Assembly: GCA_951217055.1 (NCBI GenBank)
Contig: OX578281.1
Span: forward strand, 9,454,447 to 9,518,446
DNA from: Gerris lacustris
Lineage: Eukaryota; Arthropoda; Insecta; Hemiptera; Gerridae
Direction of reading: 5' to 3'
DNA length: 64,000 nucleotides
This document shows positions 1 to 9,289 of the stretch, piece after piece. Numbering within the stretch: position 1 is the first letter of the stretch; each line of letters starts with the position of its first letter. The notes beneath the pieces are model-generated. The model was not told where the DNA came from. It saw only the letters and a program-made list of their open reading frames with translations, and made no database searches. The translations under genes and the position numbers were made by a program.

Positions 1-312
1 CAGGTTGACTCATTTTAAGTAATAAACGTATTTTTTAAAAAATATTAAGCGTCAATTAGACTCTACAACATTAGTGAGTCATTTTGGCTCATGTTAAGGA
101 ATAACGTTCTATTTTTTATGTATATTAATTATTAATTGTATTATTATTAATATGATGATATTTACTATTATCATTAATTAGAGAAAAAAATTGGATTTTT
201 GATATTTGCCACTGATAAAAGTTGGAAGTTGAATAATATAATTTATTAAATTATTATTTTAAATCAAATTATAATTATTATTAACTACGGGAAACATACA
301 GAGAAAAATACA

Positions 313-385
313 CTCCAGCGCCGGGATTTGAACCACGGGCCTCTATATTTCCAGTATAGCGCTCTACCAACTAAGCTACGCAGGA
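313..385 (-). tRNA. tRNA-like sequence (cloverleaf, GGA at anticodon position), left arm of family T
   Basis: Read on the minus strand this folds as a class I tRNA. The acceptor has 6 of 7 pairs. The D stem is GCTT/GAGC with an AGTTGGTA loop carrying A14, G18, G19 and A21. The anticodon stem CTATA/TATAG is perfect around loop CTGGAAA. The variable loop is 5 nt, and the T arm has TTC and A58. Two T-stem pairs and one acceptor pair are mismatched. The A box (TAGCTTAGTTGG) and B box (GGTTCAAATCC) are intact, so Pol III transcription is plausible. The anticodon would be GGA (Ser), but serine tRNAs have a long variable arm and this one does not. The layout is closer to tRNA-Phe. I read it as tRNA-derived and probably not a working decoder. 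Confidence 0.5.
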
Positions 386-566
386 GAATGAGTTTCTCTG
401 ACGTTAATGATACCTTGTCCCGAATTTAAGCTTTCAATTTTCCACAAGTCTTAGAAGTCAACATTAATGACATAGAACTAGACCGAGAAATAAGGCTTAT
501 AATTATAAAGTACCCAATTAGTACCTGTACCTAGTACAATCAATTAGAAATTCATATTTTACATTC

Positions 567-641
567 TCCTGCGTAGCTTAGTTGCTAGAGCGCTATATAC
601 TGGAAATATAGAGGCCCGTGGTTCAAATCCCGGCGCTGGAG
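567..641 (+). tRNA. tRNA-like sequence, right arm of family T (degenerate copy)
   Basis: This is the inverted partner of the sequence at 313-385. It differs by a C in the D loop (GTTGCTAG) and by two extra bases in the anticodon arm (CTATATACTGGAAATATAG), which disturb the 5-bp stem and 7-nt loop. A-box and B-box sequences remain. It points rightward, so the two tRNA-like heads diverge from the 170-bp spacer. It is likely a pseudo-tRNA. Confidence 0.45.
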
Positions 642-932
642 TGTATTTTTCTCTGTCTGTTTCCCGTAGTTAATAATAATTATAATTTGATTTAAATTAA
701 AATTTAATCTTTCCGTAGTATGAATACTACCAAAATCATAAAATATAAATTATTATGTAAATAACATAAATTTAGATTTTATAAATTATTATTATTGTCT
801 ATAAATTAATTAAGTTTAATAATGACCCAAAACTGCCTTCTACATCAAAAGAGATATCCCAAACGAAAATCGAAAATTTTGTTTAAAATGTCATTATAAA
901 CTCAGAAGGAAGTCCTCAAAATATTGTCAACT

Positions 933-1438
933 ATTACTACATTCACACATCGTTTTGGAAACGGTTTTGAAAACGATCCGCTAGTTCAAAACGCTGTACG
1001 AACAGAGATCGACGGATCGTATCGGGTTAGATCCGCTCCACCAAAAATACGTGATCGGAACGGGGGATCGAATTCAAAACGCTCGTGTGAACAGGTCGTG
1101 GAGGGGATCGAGGTTTCAGGTTATTTTACTCTTTCCCACTTTTTAAGTTCTTTGTTTTCGTGAGCTTCCGTTTCTTTTTTTTTAACTGCAAAAACGTTTT
1201 TAAACAAAAGTTAATACTATAAAGAACCTGTAAAAACTTTTAATAACTTGTAAATAAAATGTAAAAATTCGCGGACATATTGGGTAACAAGAAAGAAGGT
1301 TTTACTCGTGACGTCACCGTTACGAGATTTCGAAAACAAATATTTCGATCACCTGTATTTTTTGTTGTACGAACGCGTATCGTTTTGAAAACGAATTGGA
1401 TCCGAAACGCTTTCAAAACTATGTGTGAACGTAGTAAA
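933..1438. mobile_element. MITE of about 0.5 kb with imperfect terminal inverted repeats
   Basis: The left end reads TTACTACATTCACACATCG and the right end is its inverse (ATGTGTGAACGTAGTAA), giving imperfect terminal repeats of about 25-40 bp that share GTTTTGAAA-type blocks. The inside is more GC-rich than its surroundings (several GATCG motifs). It contains a 79-codon open frame that looks accidental. There is no transposase. Confidence 0.5.
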
Positions 1439-1779
1439 TGAAATGGCCTTATACCCTATTTGTGGGGAAAATTTTTACTTTTTTTTTTGCCATTATCTAA
1501 AAACTGCATTACAAAGTATCTAATATTGCTCTAATATTATTTTTAAATCTAATATTGTAATGTATTATGAAATAAATCAACCTCGCTTTACTAGTAACTG
1601 TTATTTATAGATAATATTTGAAATAATGGTGTGAAAACTATGGATGATTTTTTAAGTGAGTCATAATGGCTCATGGTGAGGATTAAGCTCCTAGTTCATA
1701 AGATAAGGTATTCTAGTGTTGATAAGGCTAATAAAAGTTGTTCACAGATATCTTTTAGCTTTATTTGAAACATCCTTTA
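1439..1779. other. Unassigned AT-rich DNA, with the 3' flank of the putative exon
   Basis: I see no gene here. On the minus strand an AATAAA signal (TTTATT at 1760-1765) lies about 15 nt beyond the stop codon of the exon at 1780-1943. A short phrase, GAGTCATAATGGCTCATG (1659-1676), echoes TGAGTCATTTTGGCTCATG at 75-93. Confidence 0.4.
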
Positions 1780-1943
1780 TCATTTGAAGTGATGAAAAAC
1801 AAAATTATGCATCGAAAAATACCCGACAATTGCATCACCTTTTGGTCTGTAGTAAAAGGTCGAATGTGTTTCCAAATCCTGAGTGTTCAATGATGTATCG
1901 ATCAGATTATCACTTATAACCACCAACTCTTCTCCATTTGAGC
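1780..1943 (-). CDS. Putative terminal exon of an unidentified host gene
   Basis: Read on the minus strand, a pyrimidine-rich tract ending TTGTTTTCGCAG makes a good splice acceptor, with the exon starting at 1943. The frame then runs for about 54 codons to TGA at 1782-1780, and AATAAA follows within about 20 nt. The peptide includes NGEELVVISDN, then LETHSTFYYRPKGD, then a hydrophobic and aromatic tail ending HHFK. An acceptor, an open frame, a stop and a poly(A) signal in the right order are what a last coding exon shows. The exon would begin in phase 1. I do not recognise the family, and no upstream exon on this strand could be identified. Chance cannot be excluded at this length. Confidence 0.35.
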
Positions 1944-1965
1944 CTGCGAAAACAAGACAAAACAA

Positions 1966-2394
1966 TAATTTATCTCTTGGATAAAAAAAAATCAGACTAA
2001 TCTCACTGACAAGATAAAAGCATAAGTCAAACCTACATTAGAGCACACGTAATAATTTCGAGTTCTTACAGTGTCCAAGGCCAAGACATTAATTATTTTC
2101 AATCAGCAATGTGATAATTACTGTTTTTAATTAATGTTCATTATTAATTAGACGTTGTCCGATGTCTTAGATTTTATTAATGGATTACCAAGACAATAGA
2201 AACATTCAATTAATAACTGGACGCCGCAAATCTATGGAACTTCCCAGCTCTAGTCCAGATACTTAAAGAGTGCAGAATATCGAATAACCCTTTCTATTGG
2301 TTGGGGTGTCACCAGATGGTCAATCCCAGGGATAAACGGGGGCACCGGGAAGACGGGAAATTTCCCGAAGCGCCGCTAAGCCGATTATAAAAAT
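1966..2394. other. Unassigned region upstream of the putative exon
   Basis: If the exon at 1780-1943 is real, this is its intron or a neighbouring repeat. It contains a GC-richer patch at 2300-2380 but no recognisable coding frame or repeat end. Confidence 0.3.
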
Positions 2395-2990
2395 TCGGTC
2401 CGAGACAACTCAGACAAACTTTCTCATATACGAGTTTATAATTACTTAGCCCAGTGTTTCAATTTATTAGTTTCCAAATGTACATTTAAATATTATTGAG
2501 CATTTCATTAAAATTTATCATAAAAATAACTTCTCCCGGGCGGGGAATCGAACCCGGGCTCTCTCGGTCCGCGTTTTAAGCTTATTTCTCAGGAACTAGA
2601 TTTTTCCCGGGAAAACGGCTTACATCGTTGGATTCGTATTTAAATGGAATATATTTTAGAATTTTTAAATCAAAATCGTCCGAACCGTTTTCGAGAAATA
2701 ATTTTTTTTTTATTGTTTTTTCAGAGTTTTTGGGGGGTAGCGCCCCTAAATTTGGAGCTAAAATTAATTTCTCGATTTCGCCTCGGGGTATGATTTTTCT
2801 GAACATGTATGCCAAATTTCTTCAAAATCGGCCCAGTAGTTTAGGCTCCAGACGTCTGCACAGACGACAGACATTTTTTAAAAACCACTTTTTTGGACTC
2901 AGGGGACCTCAAAACGTGTAAATCCATCAAAATCTCAAAATCGAATTTTCGCACCATCACAATACTTTCTCTTTATATGAGAAAGTAAAA
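2395..2990 (+). repeat. Family A copy 1 (about 0.6 kb, tRNA-like B box)
   Basis: This is a complete copy of the most frequent dispersed family in the window. Order of parts: GGTCCGAGACAACTCAGAC, then ACTTTCTCATATA, then a tRNA 3'-half-like block at 2533-2560 (GGGGAATCGAACCCGGG, the reverse of B box GGTTCGATTCC), then TTCCCGGGAAAACGG, GGGGTAGCGCCCC, a CAGACGACAGAC run, and finally CTTTATATGAGAAAGTAAAA. The outer ACTTTCTCATATA and TATATGAGAAAGT are inverted. The open frames in it are also open on the other strand and are probably incidental. It could be a MITE with short terminal repeats or a tRNA-derived SINE read from the opposite end. Confidence 0.75.
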
Positions 2991-3650
2991 ATTGTTCCGC
3001 AAAATCGAACAAAACTTTCTCATATTAATATGCTATTGTAACAGTCCGGCACCACTGATGCAATAGCACAATTTTCACTTCTTACCAAATACGTAAGCAA
3101 CGTTTCAGATAGCAATAGATGGGTCATAATGACAAAAAGTAACAAGCGTCTAAATGCTGTAATAGGTGCTCCTTCTGTCGCTCTTACTGTATCAGTGGGC
3201 AGCGGAGCGCCTCTATAGGAATATGAACTAATAATAATAATTAGAAGGATGAAGGATAACAACGTTACAATCAGGCAGCAGAACCTCCGAAAATGCGGGA
3301 AAATTTTCTGAATCACTTTTTTTTTTTTTACTGAGAAAGCAAGAGCAAATATTGTAGCGTATGTAGTAATTTTGCAGTTCTTCATATCAATTGAATCGAC
3401 ATGCAATTTTCGGCGCCTATTTTATTTTATCAGTTATCATTACATTTACCACTTTTTGTTTAGATGTGTACGTATTCCCGAGCCGGACGCTATGTCCTAA
3501 TGTCCCAAACCGCCCCTTCTCTCTGGTTGGACCATCAGAGTGGGAGTTGGCAAATGAATAAATTACCAAGTTTTTATAAATGTTTAAGATCATATTATCA
3601 GCTTAATCAAATTAGGTACATTTAACTTTAATTTCCCAATTGTATGCTGG
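2991..3650. other. Unassigned region with a 128-codon open frame (minus, 3020-3406)
   Basis: The frame on the minus strand encodes a hydrophobic segment (LIVTLLSFILLIIIISS) flanked by basic residues, which could be one membrane span. It has no recognisable domain, no splice context that I can see, and a T-rich run. I list it as an open frame only. Confidence 0.15.
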
Positions 3651-3730
3651 TATATTCTCATTGAACGAGCGTAGTGAGTTCTTCATTGTCTGCAATGAAG
3701 AACTCACTACGCTCGTTCAATGAGAATATA
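3651..3730. repeat. Perfect 38-bp-arm hairpin with TCTG loop
   Basis: Arms 3651-3688 and 3693-3730 are exact reverse complements around the 4-nt loop TCTG. The arm includes GAACGAGCGTAGTGAGTTC. The next hairpin starts 3 bp downstream and has the same loop. Confidence 0.9.
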
Positions 3731-3733
3731 CTT

Positions 3734-3785
3734 AAAAAACTTTTCAAAGCCCAAGTCTCTGGACTTGGGCTTTGAAAAGTTTTTT
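3734..3785. repeat. Perfect 24-bp-arm hairpin with TCTG loop
   Basis: Arms 3734-3757 and 3762-3785 pair exactly, around CTTTTCAAAGCCCAAGTC, with the loop TCTG at 3758-3761. It ends in a T run and looks like a rho-independent terminator, but in an animal genome that reading does not apply. Confidence 0.9.
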
Positions 3786-3799
3786 TGTTTGTTTAACGA

Positions 3800-4240
3800 T
3801 AAGTGGCGTAAAAATTAATCGATTTCAACGAAATTCGGCACACAGGTGCATCTTAGCATTTGTGACAACTGTAAAGCTTTAGAAATTCCACACAAATATT
3901 TTCCAGATGGCGCCCAATAATATGCCGAACGACTAAACAAAAAGTTTTTAGTCAGCATGAGCATGGCATGTTATACATCAATTTAAAATTCTCTAAGAGT
4001 AGTAAAAGAATATGCAACTATTACTACACAATTTCCATTCTTTGCCGGCAATTTAAAAGCAAATATTACCGAAATTTGTGTTTGGAGAAAAGATAATGTT
4101 TATAATATAGCATGTCATATACCATTTTAAAGCTCTTTTCAGGGAGATTAAGAATATGTTAGTTTTCCCCCCGAAAAATGTTTCCTGGTAGCTATATTAA
4201 AACAAATATGGCCGATATAAGAGCAAAATGCAATTTGTTT
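3800..4240 (+). repeat. Family L fragment carrying the GAAATTCGGCACACAGGTGC core
   Basis: The segment at 3828-3875 (CGAAATTCGGCACACAGGTG, then CATTTGTGACAACTGTA) matches 48781-48828 almost base for base. The rest, which includes GATGGCGCCCAATAA and repeated mentions of CATGTTATA, is probably part of the same dispersed sequence. It is noncoding. Confidence 0.45.
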
Positions 4241-4304
4241 CATCACTGATCTAAAGACACCAATAAAGCTTTTAGTTTAACTTTATTTTTGGAGCAGTTT
4301 TTTT

Positions 4305-4686
4305 TTTTGGAACGAAATTTCCTTGTACCATTATTTGTGAATCCGAAAAAAACACCGTCACAAAACCGACCGTCACGAAATCCACCGATGACGATAACTT
4401 GAGTAAAAGTTGACCGATTTAGTAGAAATTTGGAACACATGTTCATTTTACCAATGCCCAGGACGATTTAGTTAGACAACATTATCCACCCAAGCGTTTG
4501 CGCGCAACACTAGCGTAAACGTGAGCTTCAAATGTAAAATTGAAATTTAGCACTGGAAAAAATTCTAGCTTTATCTATATTCAATAAAATAAACAACTTT
4601 GTTTATTTTTTAAAAAACCAACACTGACACCACTATGAAGTGTTAAAGATCGTTAAAACTATTAAAGCGGACTATTTTTTTAATTT
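4305..4686 (+). repeat. Family C copy 2, left part (split by a LINE insertion)
   Basis: It aligns in order with the complete copy at 15530-16625: GTGAATCCGAAAAAAACACC, CGATGACGATAACTTGAGTA, ACACATGTTCATTTTACCAA, CGCGCAACACTAGCGTAAAC and GTGTTAAAGATCG. It stops at 4686, where a poly-T run begins, and resumes at about 5963. The intervening sequence is a LINE fragment inserted into this copy. Confidence 0.7.
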
Positions 4687-5962
4687 TTTTTTTTTTTTTT
4701 TTAACAAATTCTTTATTGGCATAAGTAACAAAAAAAAAAAATTGTATTTACCGGAGCCATAATGTTATTTTGAGAGGAGTTATTTTGTGCCTTTTTTTAA
4801 TTTTGATATTTTATAAGGGATTGGAGCTTTTTAATCAAATTTGGGGAAGGGTAATATGGACAATTTTGGAGTAAATATTTATATATATATTTTTTTTTTC
4901 TAAACGGAAGTTTTTGATTGGATTTTTGTTAGGGTTGTTTGCAGGTATTTAAACGGGTATCATAGGCAGTCTGTGGACTGACTTAAGAGTGGACCAACCT
5001 GTCATTTGCCTAGTAAATTGAGGGAAACCACAGAAAACCTCAATTAGGTTGGGTGGACCCGAGTCCTTCCAAAATTCTTCCTATGTTTTCCCTAAGTAAT
5101 TTTTATTTTATTTTTTTTAAATTTTATTTCGTTTGTGGGTTTCTGTTGAGTGGACTCAAGATTTTTTCAATTTTAGGCTAAGGGGAGTAATTTATTTCTT
5201 TTAGTGTGAGTTTAATATTTTTTAAATTTGAGAATAGGATGGTCTTGATTTTTTACTTTCTCATATAAAGAGAAAGTATTGTGATGGCGCGAAAATTCGA
5301 TTTTGAGATTTTGATGGAATTACACGTTTTGAGGTCCCCTGAGTCCAAAAAAGTGGTATTTAAAAAATGTCTGTCTGTCTGTCGTCTGTGCAGACGCCTG
5401 GAGCCTAAACTACTGAGCCGATTTTGACGAAATTTGGCACACATGTTCACAAAAATCATACCCCGAGGCGAAATCGAGAAATGAATTTTAGCTCTAAATT
5501 TGGGGGCGCTACCCCCCAAAAACTCTAAAAAAAACGTGAAAAATTGTTTTTTCTCGAAAACGGTTCCGACGATTTTGATCAAAAAATTCTAAAATGTAGT
5601 CCATTTGAATACGAATCCAACGATATAAGCCGTTTTCCCGGGAAAAATCTAGTTCCTGAGAAAAAAGCTTAAAACGCGGACGGAGAGAGCCCGGGTTCGA
5701 TTCTTCGCCCAGGAAAAGTTATTTTTATGATAAATTTTGATGAAATGTTTAATAATATTTAAATGTACATTTGAAAACTAATAAATGGAAACACTGGGCT
5801 AAGTAATTATAAACTCGTATATGAGAAAGTTTGCCTGAGTTGTCTTGGACCGATTTTTCATTTCTGTCTTGAATTTCTTGTATTTTAAGTTTTTGGTATA
5901 ATTTATTTCTTTCTGATTTATATTTCGGACATTCCAATAGGATGTGAGCTACATTTTCTTCT
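4687..5962 (-). mobile_element. 5'-truncated LINE fragment inserted in family C, itself split by family A
   Basis: On the minus strand the right end (5962-5858) encodes the tail of a non-LTR reverse-transcriptase protein, with the zinc-knuckle-like phrase VAHILLECPKYKSERNK. Family A copy 2 interrupts it at 5251-5857. The remainder (5250-4687) reads as 3' UTR, includes GGTTTTCTGTGGTTTCCC, and ends GCCAATAAAGAATTTGTT followed by a long A run. AATAAA plus an A tail identifies the 3' end of a retrotransposon. The piece is 5'-truncated and dead. Confidence 0.65.
5251..5857 (-). repeat. Family A copy 2, inserted in a LINE fragment
   Basis: This is a full-length inverse copy of 2395-2990, running from TTTTACTTTCTCATATAAAG to GTTGTCTTGGACCGATTTT. 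It keeps the tRNA-like B box (GGGTTCGATTCTTCGCCC, partly decayed) and the GGGGGCGCTACCCCCC block. LINE sequence lies on both sides, so it inserted after the LINE did. Confidence 0.75.
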
Positions 5963-6240
5963 TTTTCAGGACGTTTAAAATAGAAGGACGTTTAAAAGGA
6001 CGTTTAAAATAGAAAAAACGTTTTTACCGATATATAACGTTCTAACGTAACGATTTTAATAAAACTTCATACACATTGTCCTAAAGTACAATTGATACAG
6101 GTCGTAAAATTTTAATCTAATGCAAGCAGAATTTTTTGTGAAGTGCCGGGATATATTTTTTTATAATAAGGAACTTCGTTCCTACCGGGAGTCCCGCGGC
6201 ACCACACGTATTTTTTTTTTTTTTTTTTTTTTTTCAAATT
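5963..6240 (+). repeat. Family C copy 2, right part
   Basis: Family C resumes here: AAACGTTTTTACCGATAT, ACGTTCTAACGTAACGATTT, ACATTGTCCTAAAGTACAAT, then the terminal AAGGAACTTCGTTCCTACCG and TCCCGCGGCACCACACGTAT followed by a T run. A 17-20-bp phrase (GGACGTTTAAAATAGA) is repeated two to three times at the junction. Confidence 0.7.
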
Positions 6241-6520
6241 TTTATATCAAAATTTAAACGTTTATTTTAAAGAGACAGTTGTTGTTACGTCTTCACATTC
6301 TGATTTGACTGAGGTAACGCAAGCATCATCTTGACAATTGAGCAAATGCATCATATTTAATATATTTTAAAAAAAGAACATTCATGGAAACAACACTATA
6401 CATATATTATACCTAATATTTTCGACGATAAATATAAAGTGACCGAAAAGGTTATAATGACTTAAAGTAAAAAAGTATAAGAACATTATTTCTTTTTTTT
6501 TATTAATAATATATTAAAAA

Positions 6521-7130
6521 AATCGGTCCGAGACAACTCAGACAAACTTTCTCATATACGAGTTTATAATTACTTAACCCAGTATTTTCCATTTATTAGT
6601 TTTCAAATGTACATTTAAATATTATTGAACATTTCATCAAAATTTATCATAAAAATAACTTCTTCTGGGCGGGGAATCGAACCCGGGCTCTCTCCCTCCG
6701 CGTTTTAAGCTAATTTCTCAGGAACTAGATTTTCCCCGGGAAAACGGCTTATATCGTTGGATTCGTATTCAAATGCACTACATTTTAGAATTTTTTAATC
6801 AAAATCGTCGGAACCGTTTTCGAGAAATAATTTTTTTTCATGTTTTTTCAGAGTTTTTGGGGGGGTAGCGCCCCCAAATTTAGAGCTAAAATTCATTTCT
6901 CGATTTCGCCTCGGGGTATGATTTTTCTGAACATTTATGCCAAATATCGTCAAAATCGGCCCAGTAGTTTAGGCTCCAGGCGTCTGCACAGACGACAGAC
7001 GACAGACAGACCATTTTTTAAAAACCACTTTTTTGGGCTCAGAGGACCTCAAAACGTGTAAATCCATCAAAATCTCAAAATCGAATTTTTGCGCCATCAA
7101 ATACTTTCTCTTTATATGAGAAAGTAAAAA
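6521..7130 (+). repeat. Family A copy 3
   Basis: A complete copy starting AATCGGTCCGAGACAACTC and ending TATATGAGAAAGTAAAA, with intact B-box inverse GGGGAATCGAACCCGGG at 6672-6688. Its frame at 6840-7061 matches that of copies 1 and 6 in sequence (GGSAPKFRAKIHFSISPRG), reflecting recent common ancestry. Confidence 0.75.
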
Positions 7131-8029
7131 AAAAAATAATAATAACATTCGAGAAACTACTACATATAGGTATAAAAAGTATAAGAAATGATTATTTATC
7201 TTCAGTAAACAGTTATTTCGAAATCAAATGAATTAACATTCCTTATTTTCATAAATTAACCACTTCAAAGGATCTCTAATAAAAATTTAACTAATTATAA
7301 TTTATTAGGGAGTTAAAGGAATAATTTCCTGATATTTGACAAAGGTTGAGAAACAATAGAGACAGAGGTTCGATGTGTCTCTATTAGGGCGGTCTCTATT
7401 AACCACCTAAAATATCTATTTGCTTTGTATTGTTTATTGTTTACGTCGCGCTGTTTTTGAAAAAAAGACAAGTAACAAAATTTATCGTGGTCATTAACAT
7501 TTAAGATCTAATTAGTAGATTTCTATTGACTAATTTATTACCCCTTTGTTTTTGATTCGGGCGTACATGTACGGACCTGTACCTGTCTCAACCTATTAAA
7601 GACGAAGAGACCAGACATAAATCAGATGTGTCGAAGTGATTTTGATCAATGTTTAGAATACGTTATGCGAATAAGTAAAGAACGTTTGACATATGTTAGG
7701 ACGAATATTTTAAGCGTGAACAAGGTGAAAACAGAAGCGAGGTTAAGGAGGGGCTGCACAAATGTTTTAGCATGTACATATATGTGTATATTAAAGAATT
7801 TCTTTGAGTGGGCTACGTTTTCTTAATTTTAAATTCCTTTGAGAAACAGAAAATAACTATATCCATAGTCCATTAAGCACAGATTGTTTAAACTTAACAG
7901 AGTAAATTTTGGCATATTATATCATCAAAATTATTTCTTCCAATTTAGAGAATAAAGATTCTTTAAGATCCATTATTGAGCTGAGCGAAGCGAAGCTCTT
8001 ATACTACACTTTGCATTTTTTCTGACGCA
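7131..8029. other. Unassigned AT-rich DNA
   Basis: I see no supported gene. A 66-codon frame at 7626-7826 has no recognisable motif. A short self-complementary phrase, GAGCGAAGCGAAGCTC (7982-7997), sits just before the 118-130-bp array. Confidence 0.3.
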
Positions 8030-8530
8030 TACTCCTCCTGAACGGCTGAACCGATCTGCACTAAATTTGGCACGATCATAGTGACTAACCACAGGAAGGT
8101 ATAAATCTGAAATGGTCCAAATTGGTACACAGGGGTACGGGGTACGGGGTACAAAAGTTTCCTCCTGAACGGCTGAACCGATCTGCACAAAATTTGGCAC
8201 GGTCATAGTAACTAACCACAGGAAGGTTAAATCTGAAATGGTCAAATTGGTACACAGGGGTACGGGGTACAAAAGTTTCCTCCTGAACGGCTGAACTGAT
8301 TCGCACGAAATTCGGCACGGTCATAGTTACCAACTACAGGAAGGTATAAATCTAAAATGGTCCAAATTGGTAGTACACAGGGGTTCGGTAAACGGGGTAC
8401 AACATTTTTCTCCTGAATGGCTGAACCGATTCGCACGATTCGGCAAGGTCATAGAGACCAACCACAGGAAGGTATAAATCTGAAATGGTCCAAATTGGTA
8501 CACAGGGGTACGGGGTACGGAGTACAAAAG
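8030..8530. repeat. Tandem array, about four units of 118-130 bp
   Basis: Units start with CTCCTGAACGGCTGAACCGA at about 8035, 8162, 8280 and 8410. Each continues through AAATTTGGCACGGTCATAG, CCACAGGAAGG and TGGTACACAGGGGTACGGGG. Units differ by small indels and point changes. The several overlapping minus-strand open frames are by-products of the repeat. The GCTGAACCGAT and AAATTTGGCAC phrases recur in families A, B, C, L and the 163-bp array. Confidence 0.85.
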
Positions 8531-9012
8531 TGAAAATAGTATATGCCCGTCATGATGCTTGTCGTTGGAAAGCTCTTTACGAGTACAGTTATTGTTGTTA
8601 TGTTCACTTTTGTCATATTTTCATTTAAGAGGGGGTAAAATAGAAAAACAGGGAAAAATGCTTTTTAATTAAAATAGAGATTTTACAATTTTGATCCGAT
8701 TTTAGCTATTTAAAAGTACAAATGTTTATTGGTTAAGATTAAAATGCACGCTCAGCTCAATATTGCAAGCAGACAACTGCATTGCACGCCTAGTATAGTC
8801 AGGGGCGTACCCAGGATATTTTTTCGGAGGGGGATACACATGAATATTTATAATACTGTACTAACACGCAAGGGGGGGGGGGCCGGGGGCCCTTTAAAAA
8901 TTTGGAAATTTAGACTTCTTAATACGTTAATTTAACGCTTATCTGAGCATTTAAACAGTGTGAATACAACATTTGTAAGTGTGTCTCTACACCCTGGAGT
9001 TGAAGAATTAAA

Positions 9013-9085
9013 TACAGTCGGACCTCATTATAACGAACTTTTTACAACGAAAATCTCTATATAACGATTTGCAAATGCAGTTTTC
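9013..9085. repeat. Pogo/Tigger-like terminal fragment
   Basis: TACAGTCGGACCTCATTATA followed by ACGAACTTTTTACAACGA resembles termini of pogo/Tigger-type Tc1-mariner elements, with TA next to CAGT. No matching right end was found, so it is a remnant at best. Confidence 0.35.
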
Positions 9086-9289
9086 CCATTTTTTGGATTT
9101 TTGAGCATTGTGATGAAACTATCGTTCTGTGTTCAAACTAGGCATCGCGTGGCTCTATCATTGAAGCGAGCGTATTGCAATGAATAATGAATATACTTAA
9201 AAACTTATGAAATTTACTTATCATGATTAATGTCATAGTTGTAGATAAGTGAAAGTATTTATTTATTACTTCCTAGATAAATCTATATA

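Larger units (their letters stand above)
251..705. mobile_element. Family T copy 1: inverted-repeat element with a tRNA-like sequence in each arm
   Basis: The arms at about 251-390 and 561-705 are near-perfect inverted copies, separated by about 170 bp of unrelated AT-rich DNA. Each arm reads outward from a tRNA-like head, through CGGCGCTGGAGTGTATTTTT and CTGTTTCCCGTAGTTAATAA, into an AT-rich tail. The same arm sequence returns as a shorter hairpin at 42321-42480, and matching AT-rich tail sequence continues past both arms there, so this is a dispersed family and not a local duplication. There is no coding capacity and I could not define a target-site duplication. It is probably a non-autonomous foldback or MITE-type element that captured, or grew from, a tRNA gene. 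A genuine divergent tRNA gene pair is the alternative. Confidence 0.7.

Noticed and set aside
567..641. A working tRNA gene on the plus strand
   Set aside because: The anticodon arm has two extra bases and the T stem is mismatched. It belongs to a dispersed inverted-repeat element.
2582..2921. Open frames repeated in several family A copies (GGSAPKF..., RRLHRRQ...)
   Set aside because: The same region is open on both strands, the frames start and stop at different points, and similarity follows the DNA repeat itself. Nothing indicates selection on the protein.
3734..3785. Rho-independent terminator (GC-containing stem followed by T7)
   Set aside because: The genome is eukaryotic, the stem is perfect over 24 bp including its A/T-rich end, and no transcription unit leads into it.
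8030..8530. Overlapping proline- and cysteine-rich minus-strand frames
   Set aside because: They are translations of a tandem array, shifted between frames by its indels.
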